A stretch of 64,000 nt of DNA from Roseiarcus sp963737365 (GTDB lineage: Bacteria > Pseudomonadota > Alphaproteobacteria > Rhizobiales > Beijerinckiaceae), in the NCBI GenBank assembly GCA_963737365.1, contig CAVTSD010000001.1, positions 1,426,001 through 1,490,000 on the forward strand, written 5' to 3'. Within the stretch, counting starts at the first letter, position 1. Every line of letters begins with the position of its first letter. Both the position numbers and the translations under genes were made by a program. Of this stretch, positions 9,905 through 19,050 are shown one piece after another. Below the pieces are notes generated by a model. That model was not told the origin of the DNA, ran no database searches, and worked only from the letters and a program-made list of their open reading frames with translations.

Positions 9905-10332
9905 GGCTCGAAGGATGGGGCGTGACGCGTCGCACCTGCTGTATCCTCGACGTCGCGCTCACCGATGGCGCGCCCGAGGACGAGCACACGCTTCAGGCGC
10001 TCGCCAATGGCGCCCTTCCTAGACGTCGTCATCAACCTCCTGGCGCGTTAGCGCGATTCGAGCTGGCTGCTGCGATCGCGGCTCTCAGCGTTCCGAGGGC
10101 GCCATTCGCGGCCAGCAGACAATGCGCCAGCGCACGAGGCTCAGGTCCACCTCTCGCCCGAGGATGCTCCGGCCGGCAATCCTCGCGCGCCCGGAACGGG
10201 ACGCCGGACATCGTGGGCAATGGCAGCCGTCCCAGCAACTATAGCAGGCTGGCGGTCAGCTGCCGCATAGGCTGCGAGCAAGGATTGGATAGCTTCGGCC
10301 GGTTTTGAGGATAAAGCAGATAGAACCTGCAG
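9905..10332 (+). other. Gap with no recognisable gene
   Basis: About 430 bases between the ABC operon and the convergent DMT gene. Several open frames exist on both strands, but none gives a protein with recognisable motifs, a credible ribosome site or expected codon bias. It may be a decayed gene; I see nothing specific. Confidence 0.4.
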
Positions 10333-10788
10333 CTAAAATTTCGAGATGGCGAAGATGCCAGCGACCATCAGCGCGGCGCCGACCGACCGGCCCAGCCCCA
10401 TTGAATGCTGCGGTACACCAAACAGACCAAAATGGTCGATTGCGAGCGACATGAGGATGTTGGCTGTGATCGTCAGGCCCGCAAAGGCGCCGGCGCCCAC
10501 CTTGTCTACGAACAGGAGTCCGGCGATCACCGCGAAAGCGCCGATTACGCCTCCAAGGGGCGCCCACCAAGGCATGGCGCCGATCCCTTCGGCAGTCGGC
10601 AAAGGACGCGGGACGCAAAACCAAAGCACCCCAAGCACAGCAATGATCGGCAGGAACGACACGAGGCTCGCCAGCCAGGGGTTGGTAAGCGACTTCCTCA
10701 AGACCCCGTTCATCGGCGGACCCCAAGCCTGCAGAGCCCCGGCGACCAGGATGATCGGATAAAGCCAGGAAGCGCTGATGTTCTCCAT
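10333..10788 (-). CDS. DMT-superfamily small membrane permease (DUF606/YdcZ-like)
   Basis: A 151-residue inner-membrane protein with about five hydrophobic helices: YPIILVAGALQAWGPPMNG, SLVSFLPIIAVLGVLWF, PLGGVIGAFAVIAGLLF, then a segment starting AGAFAGLTITANILMSLAID, and a last helix ending GIFAISKF. The length and the P-W-x-P-L-G-G-V-x-G pattern fit the DUF606 half-size transporters of the drug/metabolite superfamily. It lies 20 bases after the ArsB-like gene on the same strand, so they may be cotranscribed. Substrate unknown. Confidence 0.75.
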   Translation of the reverse strand: MENISASWLYPIILVAGALQAWGPPMNGVLRKSLTNPWLASLVSFLPIIAVLGVLWFCVPRPLPTAEGIGAMPWWAPLGGVIGAFAVIAGLLFVDKVGAGAFAGLTITANILMSLAIDHFGLFGVPQHSMGLGRSVGAALMVAGIFAISKF

Positions 10789-10808
10789 GCGAGGTCTCCT
10801 CGTGGGCG

Positions 10809-12077
10809 TTAGAAAATGAATAGGCCGCCCAGAGCCAACAGAAGCGCTGGCGGCATGACGAGCGCGCCGAGCTTGAGGAAGCTCCAGGCGCCAACGCCCA
10901 AGCCCTCCCGCCTCAGCGCGCTAAGCCACAGGATGGTCGCGAGCGAGCCAGTGACGGAAAGGTTCGGACCGAGGTCGACTCCGACCAGGATGGCGCTTTT
11001 GAGCCGGTCCGGCGCGTTGGCGACCTGCACGGCGCTGCCCGCGATGAGGCCCGCCGGCAGGTTGTTCATCAGGTTGCAGGCAAATGCGATGAGGACGCCA
11101 GCTGCCCAGGTCGCTTGAGTCTCAGACTGTTGGGTCGCCTCGCGCAAGAGATCGCCGATCGTGCGGATGAGCCCAGTCTTGTCGAGCGCCTCGACCAGAA
11201 CGAACAGGCCTGCGACGAGCGGCAGCACCCCCCAGGAGACGCCTCTCAGCATCTCCCACGGCGCCGCTCGCTTGAGGATTAGGACCGCGAGCGCCGTCAG
11301 CGCGCCGCAGATCGCGGTCGGCAGACCGAGCTGCAGGCTGAGACCTGACGAGGCCAGGAGCGTAACTGCTGTTAGGGCGATGCCGGCGGCCGCGAGCTTG
11401 CCGTTTCGCGACAGCTTGGGCGGCTCGACATCTTCGGCGAGGCTTTCCTCAGCTAGCGCGCGCCGTTGGGTCAATCGTAGCACGACATAGGTGGCGAGGA
11501 TTGAAAGGGCCGAGGGGATTGCGAAGCGCGGCAACCACTCCAGCAGAGGCGGCATGTGAGCGCCATAAATGACGAGATTCGCAGGATTGGAGATCGGCAG
11601 CACGAAGGAGGCCGCGTTGGCGATGAGCGCGCAGATGAACAAATAGGGGAGCGGATTCTTGACTTTCGCCGTCTTGACGGCCGCAGCCACCGCGGGAGTC
11701 AGCACTACGGCCGTCGCGTCGTTCGACAGAAAGATCGTCACGATCGTGCCAACGCCGTAAATGAGCAGGAACAGGCGCTGCGGCGAGCCGGCAGCACGCC
11801 TCGTCGCGAGCGCCGCGAGCCAATCGAACAGGCCCTCGCGCCGGGCGGTTTCGGCGAGCAGCATCATGCCGAGGAGAAAAAGATAGACGTCCGTTCCCTT
11901 GAGCACGCCCGTCCAGACGGTCTCGAGCCCGATAAGGTGCAGCGCAAAGAGCGCGGCGGCGCCAAGAACGGCCCAGATCGCCTCGGGCCACGAGAAAGGG
12001 CGAATGATGACGCCGACAGTCGCCAGAGCCGAGATCACCCAAATCGCTGTGATCGGATCCAGTAAATATCCAAACAT
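10809..12077 (-). CDS. ArsB/NhaD-type anion permease
   Basis: A 422-residue membrane permease of the ion-transporter superfamily that includes ArsB. Typical elements are VYLFLLGMMLLAETARREGL, FLSNDATAVVLTPAV, and near the end NLMNNLPAGLIAGSAVQ with VDLGPNLSVTGSLATILWL, the paired hairpin motifs. The ATG at 12077 opens MFGYLLDPITAIW directly into the first helix; 15 more codons upstream are open but not convincing. No arsR or arsC is adjacent, so arsenite export is likely but the ion is not proven. Confidence 0.85.
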   Translation of the reverse strand: MFGYLLDPITAIWVISALATVGVIIRPFSWPEAIWAVLGAAALFALHLIGLETVWTGVLKGTDVYLFLLGMMLLAETARREGLFDWLAALATRRAAGSPQRLFLLIYGVGTIVTIFLSNDATAVVLTPAVAAAVKTAKVKNPLPYLFICALIANAASFVLPISNPANLVIYGAHMPPLLEWLPRFAIPSALSILATYVVLRLTQRRALAEESLAEDVEPPKLSRNGKLAAAGIALTAVTLLASSGLSLQLGLPTAICGALTALAVLILKRAAPWEMLRGVSWGVLPLVAGLFVLVEALDKTGLIRTIGDLLREATQQSETQATWAAGVLIAFACNLMNNLPAGLIAGSAVQVANAPDRLKSAILVGVDLGPNLSVTGSLATILWLSALRREGLGVGAWSFLKLGALVMPPALLLALGGLFIF

Positions 12078-12197
12078 CGGGGGCGTTTCTCCGCAGGGCC
12101 GAGGCTGTCGGCAGGTGGACAACGATGTGCATTGACACGCGGGTGAGATGAAGGTCGCCGATATGAGCGAAGGCTAGCGGACTCTCGGAAGCTTCGC

Positions 12198-13466
12198 TCA
12201 CGCCTCTGCTCCGGCGAATCCAACAGGCGGCTCGGCCTGTTTCGACGCGCAAGCGGGCTTCAGAACCGGAGCGAACCCGACCCAGAGGGCGATCGACCCC
12301 AGCGCGAAACTGCCGAGAATCATGAACATCGTCGAGTAACCCAGATCCTGCGCGATCCAGCCGCCGAGCGCGGGACTGAGCGAAGCCCCGAGCCCCTGCA
12401 CGGTCATGACGGCGCCTTGCCCGACATTGACGCGGCCGGTTCCGTTGAGGATCCGCGCGACCAGGCCGGGGACGGCGACGCTTTGCAGCCCGGCGCCCAC
12501 GCCGTCGAGCATCTGCACCGGATAAACCCCCCAGTAGGTAATGAGATGAGCCGCCACCAGGCCACGAATGGGAAGGGCGATGAAAGAGATCAGCAGCACC
12601 AGCCAGTAGCCGTTTTTCTCGGCCAGGCGCATTGCGACGACCGAAGCGACAATCATCACGGCCTGAGCCACCACGATTGTAAGCGCCACGAAACTCGCCG
12701 GATCGCCCTGTTTGTCCGCTACGACTGCGAGCCCGTAGAGCGGCAGCATTGCTCCGTTTCCGAGATGGAAACAGGCGAGCGCCGCCGCGAGAACGAGCAG
12801 AGGCTTGCATTCCAGCAGCACCCGGAAGCCGCTGGCTTTGCCGTCGTCTGCGCCGTCCTTGAGACCGCGCGCCTCCCTGTCGTCGATGGCCCCGGCGGGG
12901 ATCATCAACACCGAGATGATCGACAGCACGCCGAAGACCGCCGCCAGCCAGAACACCGCGGTGAGGCCGAATTTCCAGCCGAGCAATCCGGCGAGAGCCG
13001 CGCCAACCATGTTGCCCGCATGATTGAACGCCTGGTTGCGGCCGTTCTGCCTATTGAAACCGGCCTGCCGCACGATGCCAAGCGTCATGCCAGCGACCGC
13101 CGGCCCGATCGCCGCGCCCGCGATCGAGGTCGCGACCTGCGAAGCCGCGACGAGCCAGAAGCTCTGCGAGACAAGAAGGATCATCGACGCCAGCACCGTG
13201 CAGACGCCTGGCACAATCACATAAAGCCGCTTGCGCGACGTTGCATCGACAAGCGCGCCCGCCGGGGCGGTCATAGCCATACCGGCGACGCCGCCGATGG
13301 TCATGACGGTGCCGATCAGCCCGCTCCTCCAGCCGTGCGCGAGGAGAAAAACGCCGAGAAACGGACCGATGCCGGCCTGCATGTCGGCCATGAAGAAGTT
13401 GAGGGCTTCGAGCGGCCGGACAGCCTTCTTTGCCGCAGCGGACACCGCTCCGGGCTGAGACGTCAT
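12198..13466 (-). CDS. Major facilitator superfamily permease
   Basis: A 422-residue 12-helix MFS protein. Residues 20-35 read RPLEALNFFMADMQAG; later GPFLGVFLLAHGWRSGLIGT and VDATSRKRLYVIVPG include the basic loop between helices 2 and 3. A hydrophilic central loop lies near residues 195-215. The ATG at 13466 starts MTSQPGAVSAAAKKA; the long upstream open frame is rejected because it has no conservation. Substrate unknown. It lies 43 bases after the gene at 13510 on the same strand. Confidence 0.82.
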   Translation of the reverse strand: MTSQPGAVSAAAKKAVRPLEALNFFMADMQAGIGPFLGVFLLAHGWRSGLIGTVMTIGGVAGMAMTAPAGALVDATSRKRLYVIVPGVCTVLASMILLVSQSFWLVAASQVATSIAGAAIGPAVAGMTLGIVRQAGFNRQNGRNQAFNHAGNMVGAALAGLLGWKFGLTAVFWLAAVFGVLSIISVLMIPAGAIDDREARGLKDGADDGKASGFRVLLECKPLLVLAAALACFHLGNGAMLPLYGLAVVADKQGDPASFVALTIVVAQAVMIVASVVAMRLAEKNGYWLVLLISFIALPIRGLVAAHLITYWGVYPVQMLDGVGAGLQSVAVPGLVARILNGTGRVNVGQGAVMTVQGLGASLSPALGGWIAQDLGYSTMFMILGSFALGSIALWVGFAPVLKPACASKQAEPPVGFAGAEA

Positions 13467-13509
13467 AATGGATGCCCCCCGGCGTTTGGAACGCGCCCAC
13501 ACAGTTATG

Positions 13510-13995
13510 TTAACGTGCTGCTTTGATTTCCGTTCCCCATTTTGGATCGTTGTCACGGACCGGACGGGTTTTGCGTAGAGAACCGTCCAGCTCGACGTGA
13601 AGCTCAACGACGTCGCCCGCCGAATCACGGCCCAGAATCTCGAAGTGCTTGGGCTTGCGGCGCGGCTTGCCAAGGACGGTAAAGCCGTTGGCTTCCGCCG
13701 TTTTCAAAGCGGGCCCTGGGTCGGCGTTGTCGTGCTCATGCGGGTGGGGCTTCGGCGGGTGGTGGAGGAGAATCAACGGCCCTCCGTTCTTGGCGATCCT
13801 GTGAACTTTCAGCTCCGAGGGCTTCGGTTCCCCCACGAGCTCCACCTGGTCGCCTTCTCTCAGCGCGACCTGTTCGGCGCCTTTTGGACCGAGGTCAGCG
13901 AGTACCTTGCCGTCGGCCGTCTTGACGACGAAGCGGTGGACGAAAATGTCGGTCACCTGGCCGGACAGGGTTTTGGTGGGCTCTTCGTGACTCAT
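13510..13995 (-). CDS. Hypothetical protein with OB-fold-like N-terminal domain
   Basis: A 161-residue soluble protein. Residues 10-65 (SGQVTDIFVHRFVVKTADGK, then LADLGPKG and LREGDQVELVGEP) alternate short strands in the manner of small bacterial OB-fold (YgiW/YdeI-type) domains, and resemble a segment in the gene at 14570. A His/Pro-rich linker (HHPPKPHPHEHDN) follows, then a C-terminal part (PKHFEILGRDSAGDVVELHV) that looks like a PepSY-type peptide. It is third in a leftward set divergent from a two-component system. Function inferred only by resemblance. Confidence 0.65.
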   Translation of the reverse strand: MSHEEPTKTLSGQVTDIFVHRFVVKTADGKVLADLGPKGAEQVALREGDQVELVGEPKPSELKVHRIAKNGGPLILLHHPPKPHPHEHDNADPGPALKTAEANGFTVLGKPRRKPKHFEILGRDSAGDVVELHVELDGSLRKTRPVRDNDPKWGTEIKAAR

Positions 13996-14055
13996 GAGTT
14001 GCTCCTTGGCTGAGAGGATAAGGAGACCGGGACAATCCGGGCCTCCCTTCCGGGA

Positions 14056-14493
14056 TCAGGGCTTCTGCGTCGTCTGTAGTCGGTCAACCATCTGCAAGAT
14101 CAGATCGGCGCACACTTTCATCTGCTCATCGTCGGCGCATTTGACATCGACCATCGCGTCGCCCCTCTGCAGTCGAAAATGGGCGGCCCTGGACGGCGGA
14201 GGCGGCGGCGGGCGCTGGCCGCGGGGGCTGGGTCCGCCGGTAGGAGTCGGCGGGGGGGCGCCCATATCGTCCAGCACGGCTTCCGGGCCGCCGGGAGGCG
14301 GCGGTGGTGACGCGGCGCCAGGCGCCGGCGGCGCAGGAATTTGCGTTGCTGCGCCGCCGGGACCCGGCGGCGGGGGCGGCGTCGCGGTCGCGGCGTTTCG
14401 AGCCGGCGGCGCGGGAGGCTGGCCGCTTGCCTGGGCGAGAGCGCCTCCCGTGAGGAGGGCCAGAGTCAGACCTGATATCAAAAGCGGCTTCAA
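14056..14493 (-). CDS. Proline-rich secreted hypothetical protein
   Basis: A 145-residue protein with a clear signal peptide (hydrophobic LLISGLTLALLTGG, cleavage at ALA-QA). The mature N-terminal two-thirds is Pro/Gly/Ala-rich with several runs of four to six prolines; the C-terminus (GDAMVDVKCADDEQMKVCAD) is compact with two cysteines and probably folded. Start chosen at TTG 14493 because AAGGAAAG precedes it and the signal peptide begins at once; no ATG fits. Likely periplasmic, in the same leftward set as its neighbours. Function unknown. Confidence 0.65.
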   Translation of the reverse strand: MKPLLISGLTLALLTGGALAQASGQPPAPPARNAATATPPPPPGPGGAATQIPAPPAPGAASPPPPPGGPEAVLDDMGAPPPTPTGGPSPRGQRPPPPPPSRAAHFRLQRGDAMVDVKCADDEQMKVCADLILQMVDRLQTTQKP

Positions 14494-14569
14494 AGCGACT
14501 TTCCTTCTGGCGGCGTCAAAGCGGCGCCTGGCAGGACGGGCATAACCCGGCCATGGATTGCGAGTTCCC

Positions 14570-15133
14570 TCAGTGGGCGCCCAGGAGCGGTGGACCACCG
14601 GCCGGGCCTCGCAGGGTCAAGGGTCCGCGCGGGGGCGGCGGGAGGGCGGGAGGTCCAAAGAAATCGTTGCGGCCATCGGCGTGCGAGACGACCTCGGCAA
14701 GGATGAAGCCGTGCTCGAACCGGCCTTGAACAGTCACATTTTCCGATTTGGCGACGAGTTTTCCGCTCTCGCCGCTCCGTCCGGCGTCCACAAGAGCGCG
14801 CCCGCTATCGTCCTCAACGATGAATTTGTTGCCGAAGGTCTCGGCGACCTGTCCCTTCACCGCGACTTCGCTCCTGTCGTGCATGGACGCGATCGGGGCG
14901 GGCGTCAGCATCAACAAAGAAGGGCGACGGGCTTGCAGGGTCGCTGCCGTGACGCCACCGCCGATAGCGAAGGCGACCAAAAGGGCGGCGAAGAGCGCTG
15001 GCGATTGCTGTCTGGCGCGAAAGGACCCAAGCCGCGTGGACGGTTCGGGTGGCGGCGGGGTGCTAGAGGATGTTTCGGGAGTCGACACTTTGGCGTGACC
15101 TCGTTTTTGAACGAGAGGCCTATCTACGCGCAT
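14570..15133 (-). CDS. Membrane-anchored protein with OB-fold-like domain
   Basis: A 187-residue protein with a polar Pro/Ser-rich N-terminus, one membrane helix (ALFAALLVAFAIGGGVTAAT) and a periplasmic domain VKGQVAETFGNKFIVEDDSG, then ALVDAGRSGESGK and ENVTVQGRF, which has the strand order of YgiW/YdeI-type OB folds. It starts 86 bases from the divergent response regulator gene. In enterobacteria ygiW-type genes sit beside qseBC, so this set may be the target of the adjacent sensor. ATG 15133 is preferred; TTG 15142 is possible. Confidence 0.65.
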   Translation of the reverse strand: MRVDRPLVQKRGHAKVSTPETSSSTPPPPEPSTRLGSFRARQQSPALFAALLVAFAIGGGVTAATLQARRPSLLMLTPAPIASMHDRSEVAVKGQVAETFGNKFIVEDDSGRALVDAGRSGESGKLVAKSENVTVQGRFEHGFILAEVVSHADGRNDFFGPPALPPPPRGPLTLRGPAGGPPLLGAH

Positions 15134-15219
15134 GTCCCGCAACCCAGCCTGAACCTATCCGTTCAGGTTGAGTTAAGCCGGCGCCGTTAGGGAAGGCGCC
15201 CTTTTATGATTGCACGACC

Positions 15220-15886
15220 ATGAAAATCCTTCTCGTTGAGGACGATCGTCTTCTGGCCGACACAATCGTCCGGGCGCTGCGGGCAGAGAATTTCGTGGTC
15301 GACGTCGCGTCCAATGGCGAGGATGGTCAGCATCTTGGAGACACGGAGATCTGTGACGCGGCCGTGCTTGATCTCGGCCTGCCTAAAGTCAATGGGGTCG
15401 AGGTGCTGCGGGCTTGGCGCGCCGCGGGCCGCAAGCTGCCCGTGCTGATCCTCACCGCGCGCGACGGGTGGTCCGAAAAGGTCGAGGGGTTCAAGGCCGG
15501 CGCCGACGATTACCTCGTCAAACCGTTTCGCATGGAGGAAGTCGTGATGCGGTTGCGCGCCCTCGTACGCCGGGCCGCCGGACACGCCACGCCGCTGATC
15601 GTCTGCGGCCCCGTCGCGTATGACGCCCAGCTTGGGGCTTTCAGCCTCGATGGCCTGCCGCTTCGCCTGACGGCGCTCGAATGGCGCGTGCTGTCCTGTC
15701 TTATGCTGCGCAAGGAGCATGTCGTCGCCCGCCGCGACATTCTCGAGCGCGTCTACGACGGCGACGCAGAAGTCGAACTCGAACTCGGTCGAGGTCATCG
15801 TCGCCCGACTGCGTCGCAAGGTCGGCCATGGTCTGATCAAGACGATACGCGGCCTCGGCTATCGTCTGACGGCGGAGCCGTCTTGA
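15220..15886 (+). CDS. OmpR-family response regulator (QseB/PmrA-like), frameshifted
   Basis: DNA-binding response regulator. The receiver domain starts MKILLVEDDRLLADTIVRAL, with the phospho-acceptor Asp in AAVLDLGLPK (residue 51), Thr in LILTARD and Lys in YLVKPF. The winged-helix domain starts near residue 125 (RLTALEWRVLSCLMLRKEHV). One extra A at 15775-15780 (GACTC read as GAACTC) breaks the frame; removing it gives AEVDSNSVEVIVARLRRKVG and GYRLTAEPS, the canonical C-terminus, ending at TGA 15886. As read, the frame runs into the kinase gene. The stop overlaps the kinase start as TTGA. Confidence 0.88.
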
Positions 15887-17223
15887 CGCTGATCCCGCGA
15901 TCCCTGAGCGGTCGGCTGTTGTCGGTGGCGCTGGCCCTTATCGTGGTTGCGCTGCTGGCCGCGGGCGTCGCGATGTACTTTGCCCTGCACCGCTTCGTTC
16001 AGGGCCAGGTGGATGGGCGCCTCGATGGCCAAATTCTCAGCATTCGCGACGCCTTGCGCGCCGCTCCGGACGGTTCGCTATCCCTCGATCCGGTCGCCAA
16101 CGGGCCACCGTTCGATCGGCAGCACGCGGGCTGGTATTGGAAGGTCGTCGCTCCGCGCGGGGATTTACGCTCGCCCTCGCTTGGGTCTGACGACTTTATG
16201 ATCGCCGGATCGCCGCCCGACGATCATCGAAAACCAATTGCGCTCGACGGAACAGGTCCGGGCGATGAGCCGCTGCGCGTGCGCGCTCAACGGTTCCGGT
16301 TCGAGGATGGTAGCGTTGTCATTGCCTCCTCGGCTCCCCGACATGCGCTCCAAGGTCCCTTGCGCGAAGCCATGACCCCGGTTGCGCTGACGCTCGGCGT
16401 CCTCGCGCTCGCTCTCATCGGGGGCGTTATGCTTCAGGTCCGGCTTGGGTTGCGGCCGCTGTCGCAACTGACCGAGGACTTGCAACGCGTTCGCGCCGGC
16501 AGGGCCGAGCGGATAGCCGGCGCGCAGCCGAGCGAAGTCGCGCCTCTTGTCGCCGAGCTCAATACGCTTCTCGACCAGAATGCCCTGAATCTCGAACGAG
16601 CTCGACGCCACGTCGCCAACCTTGCGCATGGCCTCAAGACGCCGCTCGCGACGTTGGCTGTCATCATGGATGAGCGCGGCTGGTATGCCGACGGGCGGCT
16701 CAGGCCGCTTGTCATGACGATGGACCGAAGGATACGCCACCATTTGTCAAGGGCGCGCCTTGCCTCGCTTGGCGGGCCCGATCGCGCACGGACATTTCTC
16801 GCGCCCCGAGTCGCCGACCATATCGGGGCGTTCGGAAAGCTCTATGCCGACAAGGGACTCTCCTACGAAATCCGCATCGCGCCGGAAATCGCGCTCGCCT
16901 GCGAAGCGCAGGATCTTGACGAACTGCTCGGCAATCTGCTCGACAACGCCAGTAAGTGGGCGCGACGGCGCGTGCTTGTCGCTGCAGACAGAGTCGGGTC
17001 GGTGGTCGAGATGACCATCGAAGATGACGGCCCCGGCCTCTCCGATCAGCAGGCGGCCGATGTCATGAGGCCCGGCCATCGCCTCGACGAAAGCGCGCCG
17101 GGCTATGGCTTCGGCCTGCCGATCACCCGCGAGCTGGCCGAGCTGTACGGAGGAACTTTTGCGCTCGGGAGATCGGATCTCGGCGGTCTGATCGCTGTCC
17201 TGACTCTTCCCGCCGTTTCATAA
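15883..17223 (+). CDS. Sensor histidine kinase (QseC/PmrB-like)
   Basis: A 446-residue membrane sensor kinase, partner of the regulator it overlaps. Helix 1 (SVALALIVVALLAAGVAMYF), a periplasmic region of about 130 residues, helix 2 (VALTLGVLALALIGGVMLQV), a HAMP-like linker, the phospho-acceptor box HVANLAHGLKTPLATLAV, the N box LLGNLLDNASKWAR, and G boxes EDDGPGLS and GYGFGLPITREL. Start chosen at TTG 15883, the only start codon that overlaps the regulator stop and leads directly into helix 1. The divergent OB-fold-like genes may be its regulon. Confidence 0.88.
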   Translation: MTLIPRSLSGRLLSVALALIVVALLAAGVAMYFALHRFVQGQVDGRLDGQILSIRDALRAAPDGSLSLDPVANGPPFDRQHAGWYWKVVAPRGDLRSPSLGSDDFMIAGSPPDDHRKPIALDGTGPGDEPLRVRAQRFRFEDGSVVIASSAPRHALQGPLREAMTPVALTLGVLALALIGGVMLQVRLGLRPLSQLTEDLQRVRAGRAERIAGAQPSEVAPLVAELNTLLDQNALNLERARRHVANLAHGLKTPLATLAVIMDERGWYADGRLRPLVMTMDRRIRHHLSRARLASLGGPDRARTFLAPRVADHIGAFGKLYADKGLSYEIRIAPEIALACEAQDLDELLGNLLDNASKWARRRVLVAADRVGSVVEMTIEDDGPGLSDQQAADVMRPGHRLDESAPGYGFGLPITRELAELYGGTFALGRSDLGGLIAVLTLPAVS

Positions 17224-17238
17224 ACCCCGCTTGCTGAC

Positions 17239-17255
17239 CGCCGCCCTTGGCGGCG
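17239..17255 (+). terminator. Hairpin after the kinase gene
   Basis: A 7-bp GC stem (CGCCGCC / GGCGGCG) with a CTT loop lies 15 bases past the kinase stop. No T-run follows, so it may be a Rho-independent-like end without full strength. The rest of 17256-17472 shows nothing else specific. Confidence 0.45.
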
Positions 17256-17472
17256 ATCATTGCACCCTCACCGCGCCTGCCGAAGATCTGGTCGGCGGTT
17301 ATCAGCGTAAGGGAGCCGTCGCGCCGACCTCGGACGATGGGCCTGAGCAAGCTTTTCAGCGACTGAGCCAATCAAAATGGAGTTGATGGGGAACCTGAGG
17401 CGTCCAGGCGTGTTTACGGTGCCGCGGGTCCGTCAAAACGAATTGACACTGGATATAGGGCGGCTGGGAGCG

Positions 17473-19047
17473 ATGCAGATGATACTCAAAGCCTGTGCTT
17501 CCGCGGTCGCCACGATCTTATTGGCATGGGCGTCGGCCACAATCTCCCATGCGGCCGATGCGTCTAATTCGTCCGGTTCCTCGCCCGAGGAAAAAGGCGC
17601 TTACCTAGCGCGAATGGGGGATTGCGAAGCCTGCCACACGAAGCCCGGCGGCTCGCCTTACGCTGGAGGTCAAGCGCTCGACTCACCCTTCGGGCCGCTT
17701 TATCCACCCAATATCACGCCGGATCCAGTTCATGGGATCGGGGCTTGGTCTGACGACGACTTTTACCGCGCGATGCACAACGGCATTGGGCGCCATGGCC
17801 AATATCTCTATCCGGCCTTCCCCTATGAGTGGTTCACGAAAGTGACGCGGGACGACGTGCTCGCGATCCGAGCCTTCCTGAAAACAGTCCCGCCGTCGAG
17901 CGAACCGTCAAAGCAAAATCGGCTGATGTTTCCTTTTGACATCCGGGCGGGCCTGGGACCGTGGCAGGCTCTTTATTTCCACCCTGGCGAATTTAAGCCC
18001 GATCCGGCGAAGCCAGAGGCGTGGAACCGCGGAGCTTATCTTGTCGAGGGGCTCGGGCATTGCGCCGATTGCCATACGCCGAAGGGTCTCGCGATGGAGC
18101 CCATCGACTCCAAAGCCTATTCAGGCGGTTCGATCGACCACTGGTATGCGCCGAACATAACCTCCGACCCAGCGCAGGGAATTGGACGCTGGTCTGAAAA
18201 TGATCTGGTCCAATATTTCAAGACGGGTACGGCCCCTGGCAAGGGCGTCGTCGTGGGACCCATGGCCCAGGTGGTGCACGACAGCCTGTCCCATCTCTCC
18301 GACAGCGATCTTCAGGCGATCGCCACCTACGTCAAGTCGATCCCTCCCCTAACCAGCTACAAGGCCGACCGGCCGAGCGCCGAACTCGGGCCTCATGCCT
18401 CTGGTGAGAACATCTATATCCAGCATTGCAGCTTCTGCCATCAGGTCGACGGCCGGGGCAGGCCGGGCGCAGTGCCCGCGCTCGCGGGCAATGGCGCAGT
18501 CCAGGCCAAGGGGCCAGAGGACGTCATCCGCGTGATCCTCGGCGGCCATCTGGCGACTGGAACCTTCGCTCCCATGCCTCCGGTCGGAGCCGGGTTGACA
18601 GACCAGGAGATCGCGGACGTCACCGACTACGTCCGCAATGCATGGTCCAACGCCGCTCCTGTGATCGAGAAGACCGGCCTCGTAGGTGAAATTCGCTCGA
18701 AAATGATTAGCGGGCTCGCAGGACCAGGCGCAAAGGAAGAAAACAACAACCCTTGCCTGATCCGGCAGGATTCGCCGCCCGTTCCGTGGATTGAAGACGC
18801 CCAGATCAACAAGACGCTCACCGCGATGACCCCCGAAACGATGCTCCCGACAATTCCATCGCTGATTGCCCGTGTGAAGCAGATTTCCCCGGACAAGCCG
18901 CAGGCGGACATCATCAATGGCCTGATGCTCGCCTATTGCAAAATCGAAGCCCAGACGCCCGCGTTTTCCAAACCCCACGGGCGAGACGATCTGATTCGGT
19001 TCGGACAGCTCGTTTATAGCGAACTCGCCTCGAATGGGCACGAGTGA
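17473..19047 (+). CDS. Triheme c-type cytochrome (alcohol/gluconate dehydrogenase subunit type)
   Basis: A 524-residue exported cytochrome with a signal peptide (ACASAVATILLAWASATISHA) and three haem sites: CEACH near residue 50, CADCH near residue 198 and CSFCH near residue 320. Each domain has the usual distal Met region, and the segments NITPDPVHGIGAWSDDDFYR and NITSDPAQGIGRWSENDLVQ repeat between domains 1 and 2. This is the layout of the membrane cytochrome subunits of periplasmic dehydrogenases. No dehydrogenase subunit is adjacent. About 100 extra C-terminal residues follow the third domain. GGGAGCG precedes ATG 17473. Confidence 0.85.
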   Translation: MQMILKACASAVATILLAWASATISHAADASNSSGSSPEEKGAYLARMGDCEACHTKPGGSPYAGGQALDSPFGPLYPPNITPDPVHGIGAWSDDDFYRAMHNGIGRHGQYLYPAFPYEWFTKVTRDDVLAIRAFLKTVPPSSEPSKQNRLMFPFDIRAGLGPWQALYFHPGEFKPDPAKPEAWNRGAYLVEGLGHCADCHTPKGLAMEPIDSKAYSGGSIDHWYAPNITSDPAQGIGRWSENDLVQYFKTGTAPGKGVVVGPMAQVVHDSLSHLSDSDLQAIATYVKSIPPLTSYKADRPSAELGPHASGENIYIQHCSFCHQVDGRGRPGAVPALAGNGAVQAKGPEDVIRVILGGHLATGTFAPMPPVGAGLTDQEIADVTDYVRNAWSNAAPVIEKTGLVGEIRSKMISGLAGPGAKEENNNPCLIRQDSPPVPWIEDAQINKTLTAMTPETMLPTIPSLIARVKQISPDKPQADIINGLMLAYCKIEAQTPAFSKPHGRDDLIRFGQLVYSELASNGHE

Positions 19048-19050
19048 GGC

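Noticed and set aside
9850..10308. A 152-codon frame after the ABC operon
   Set aside because: It overlaps the ATPase end, has no ribosome site, and its translation is Arg/Pro/Ala-rich without motifs.
15220..17223. A hybrid response regulator-histidine kinase of 667 residues
   Set aside because: The junction sequence is nonsense (GRGHRRPTASQGRPW); one-base correction restores a canonical OmpR C-terminus and a TTGA overlap.
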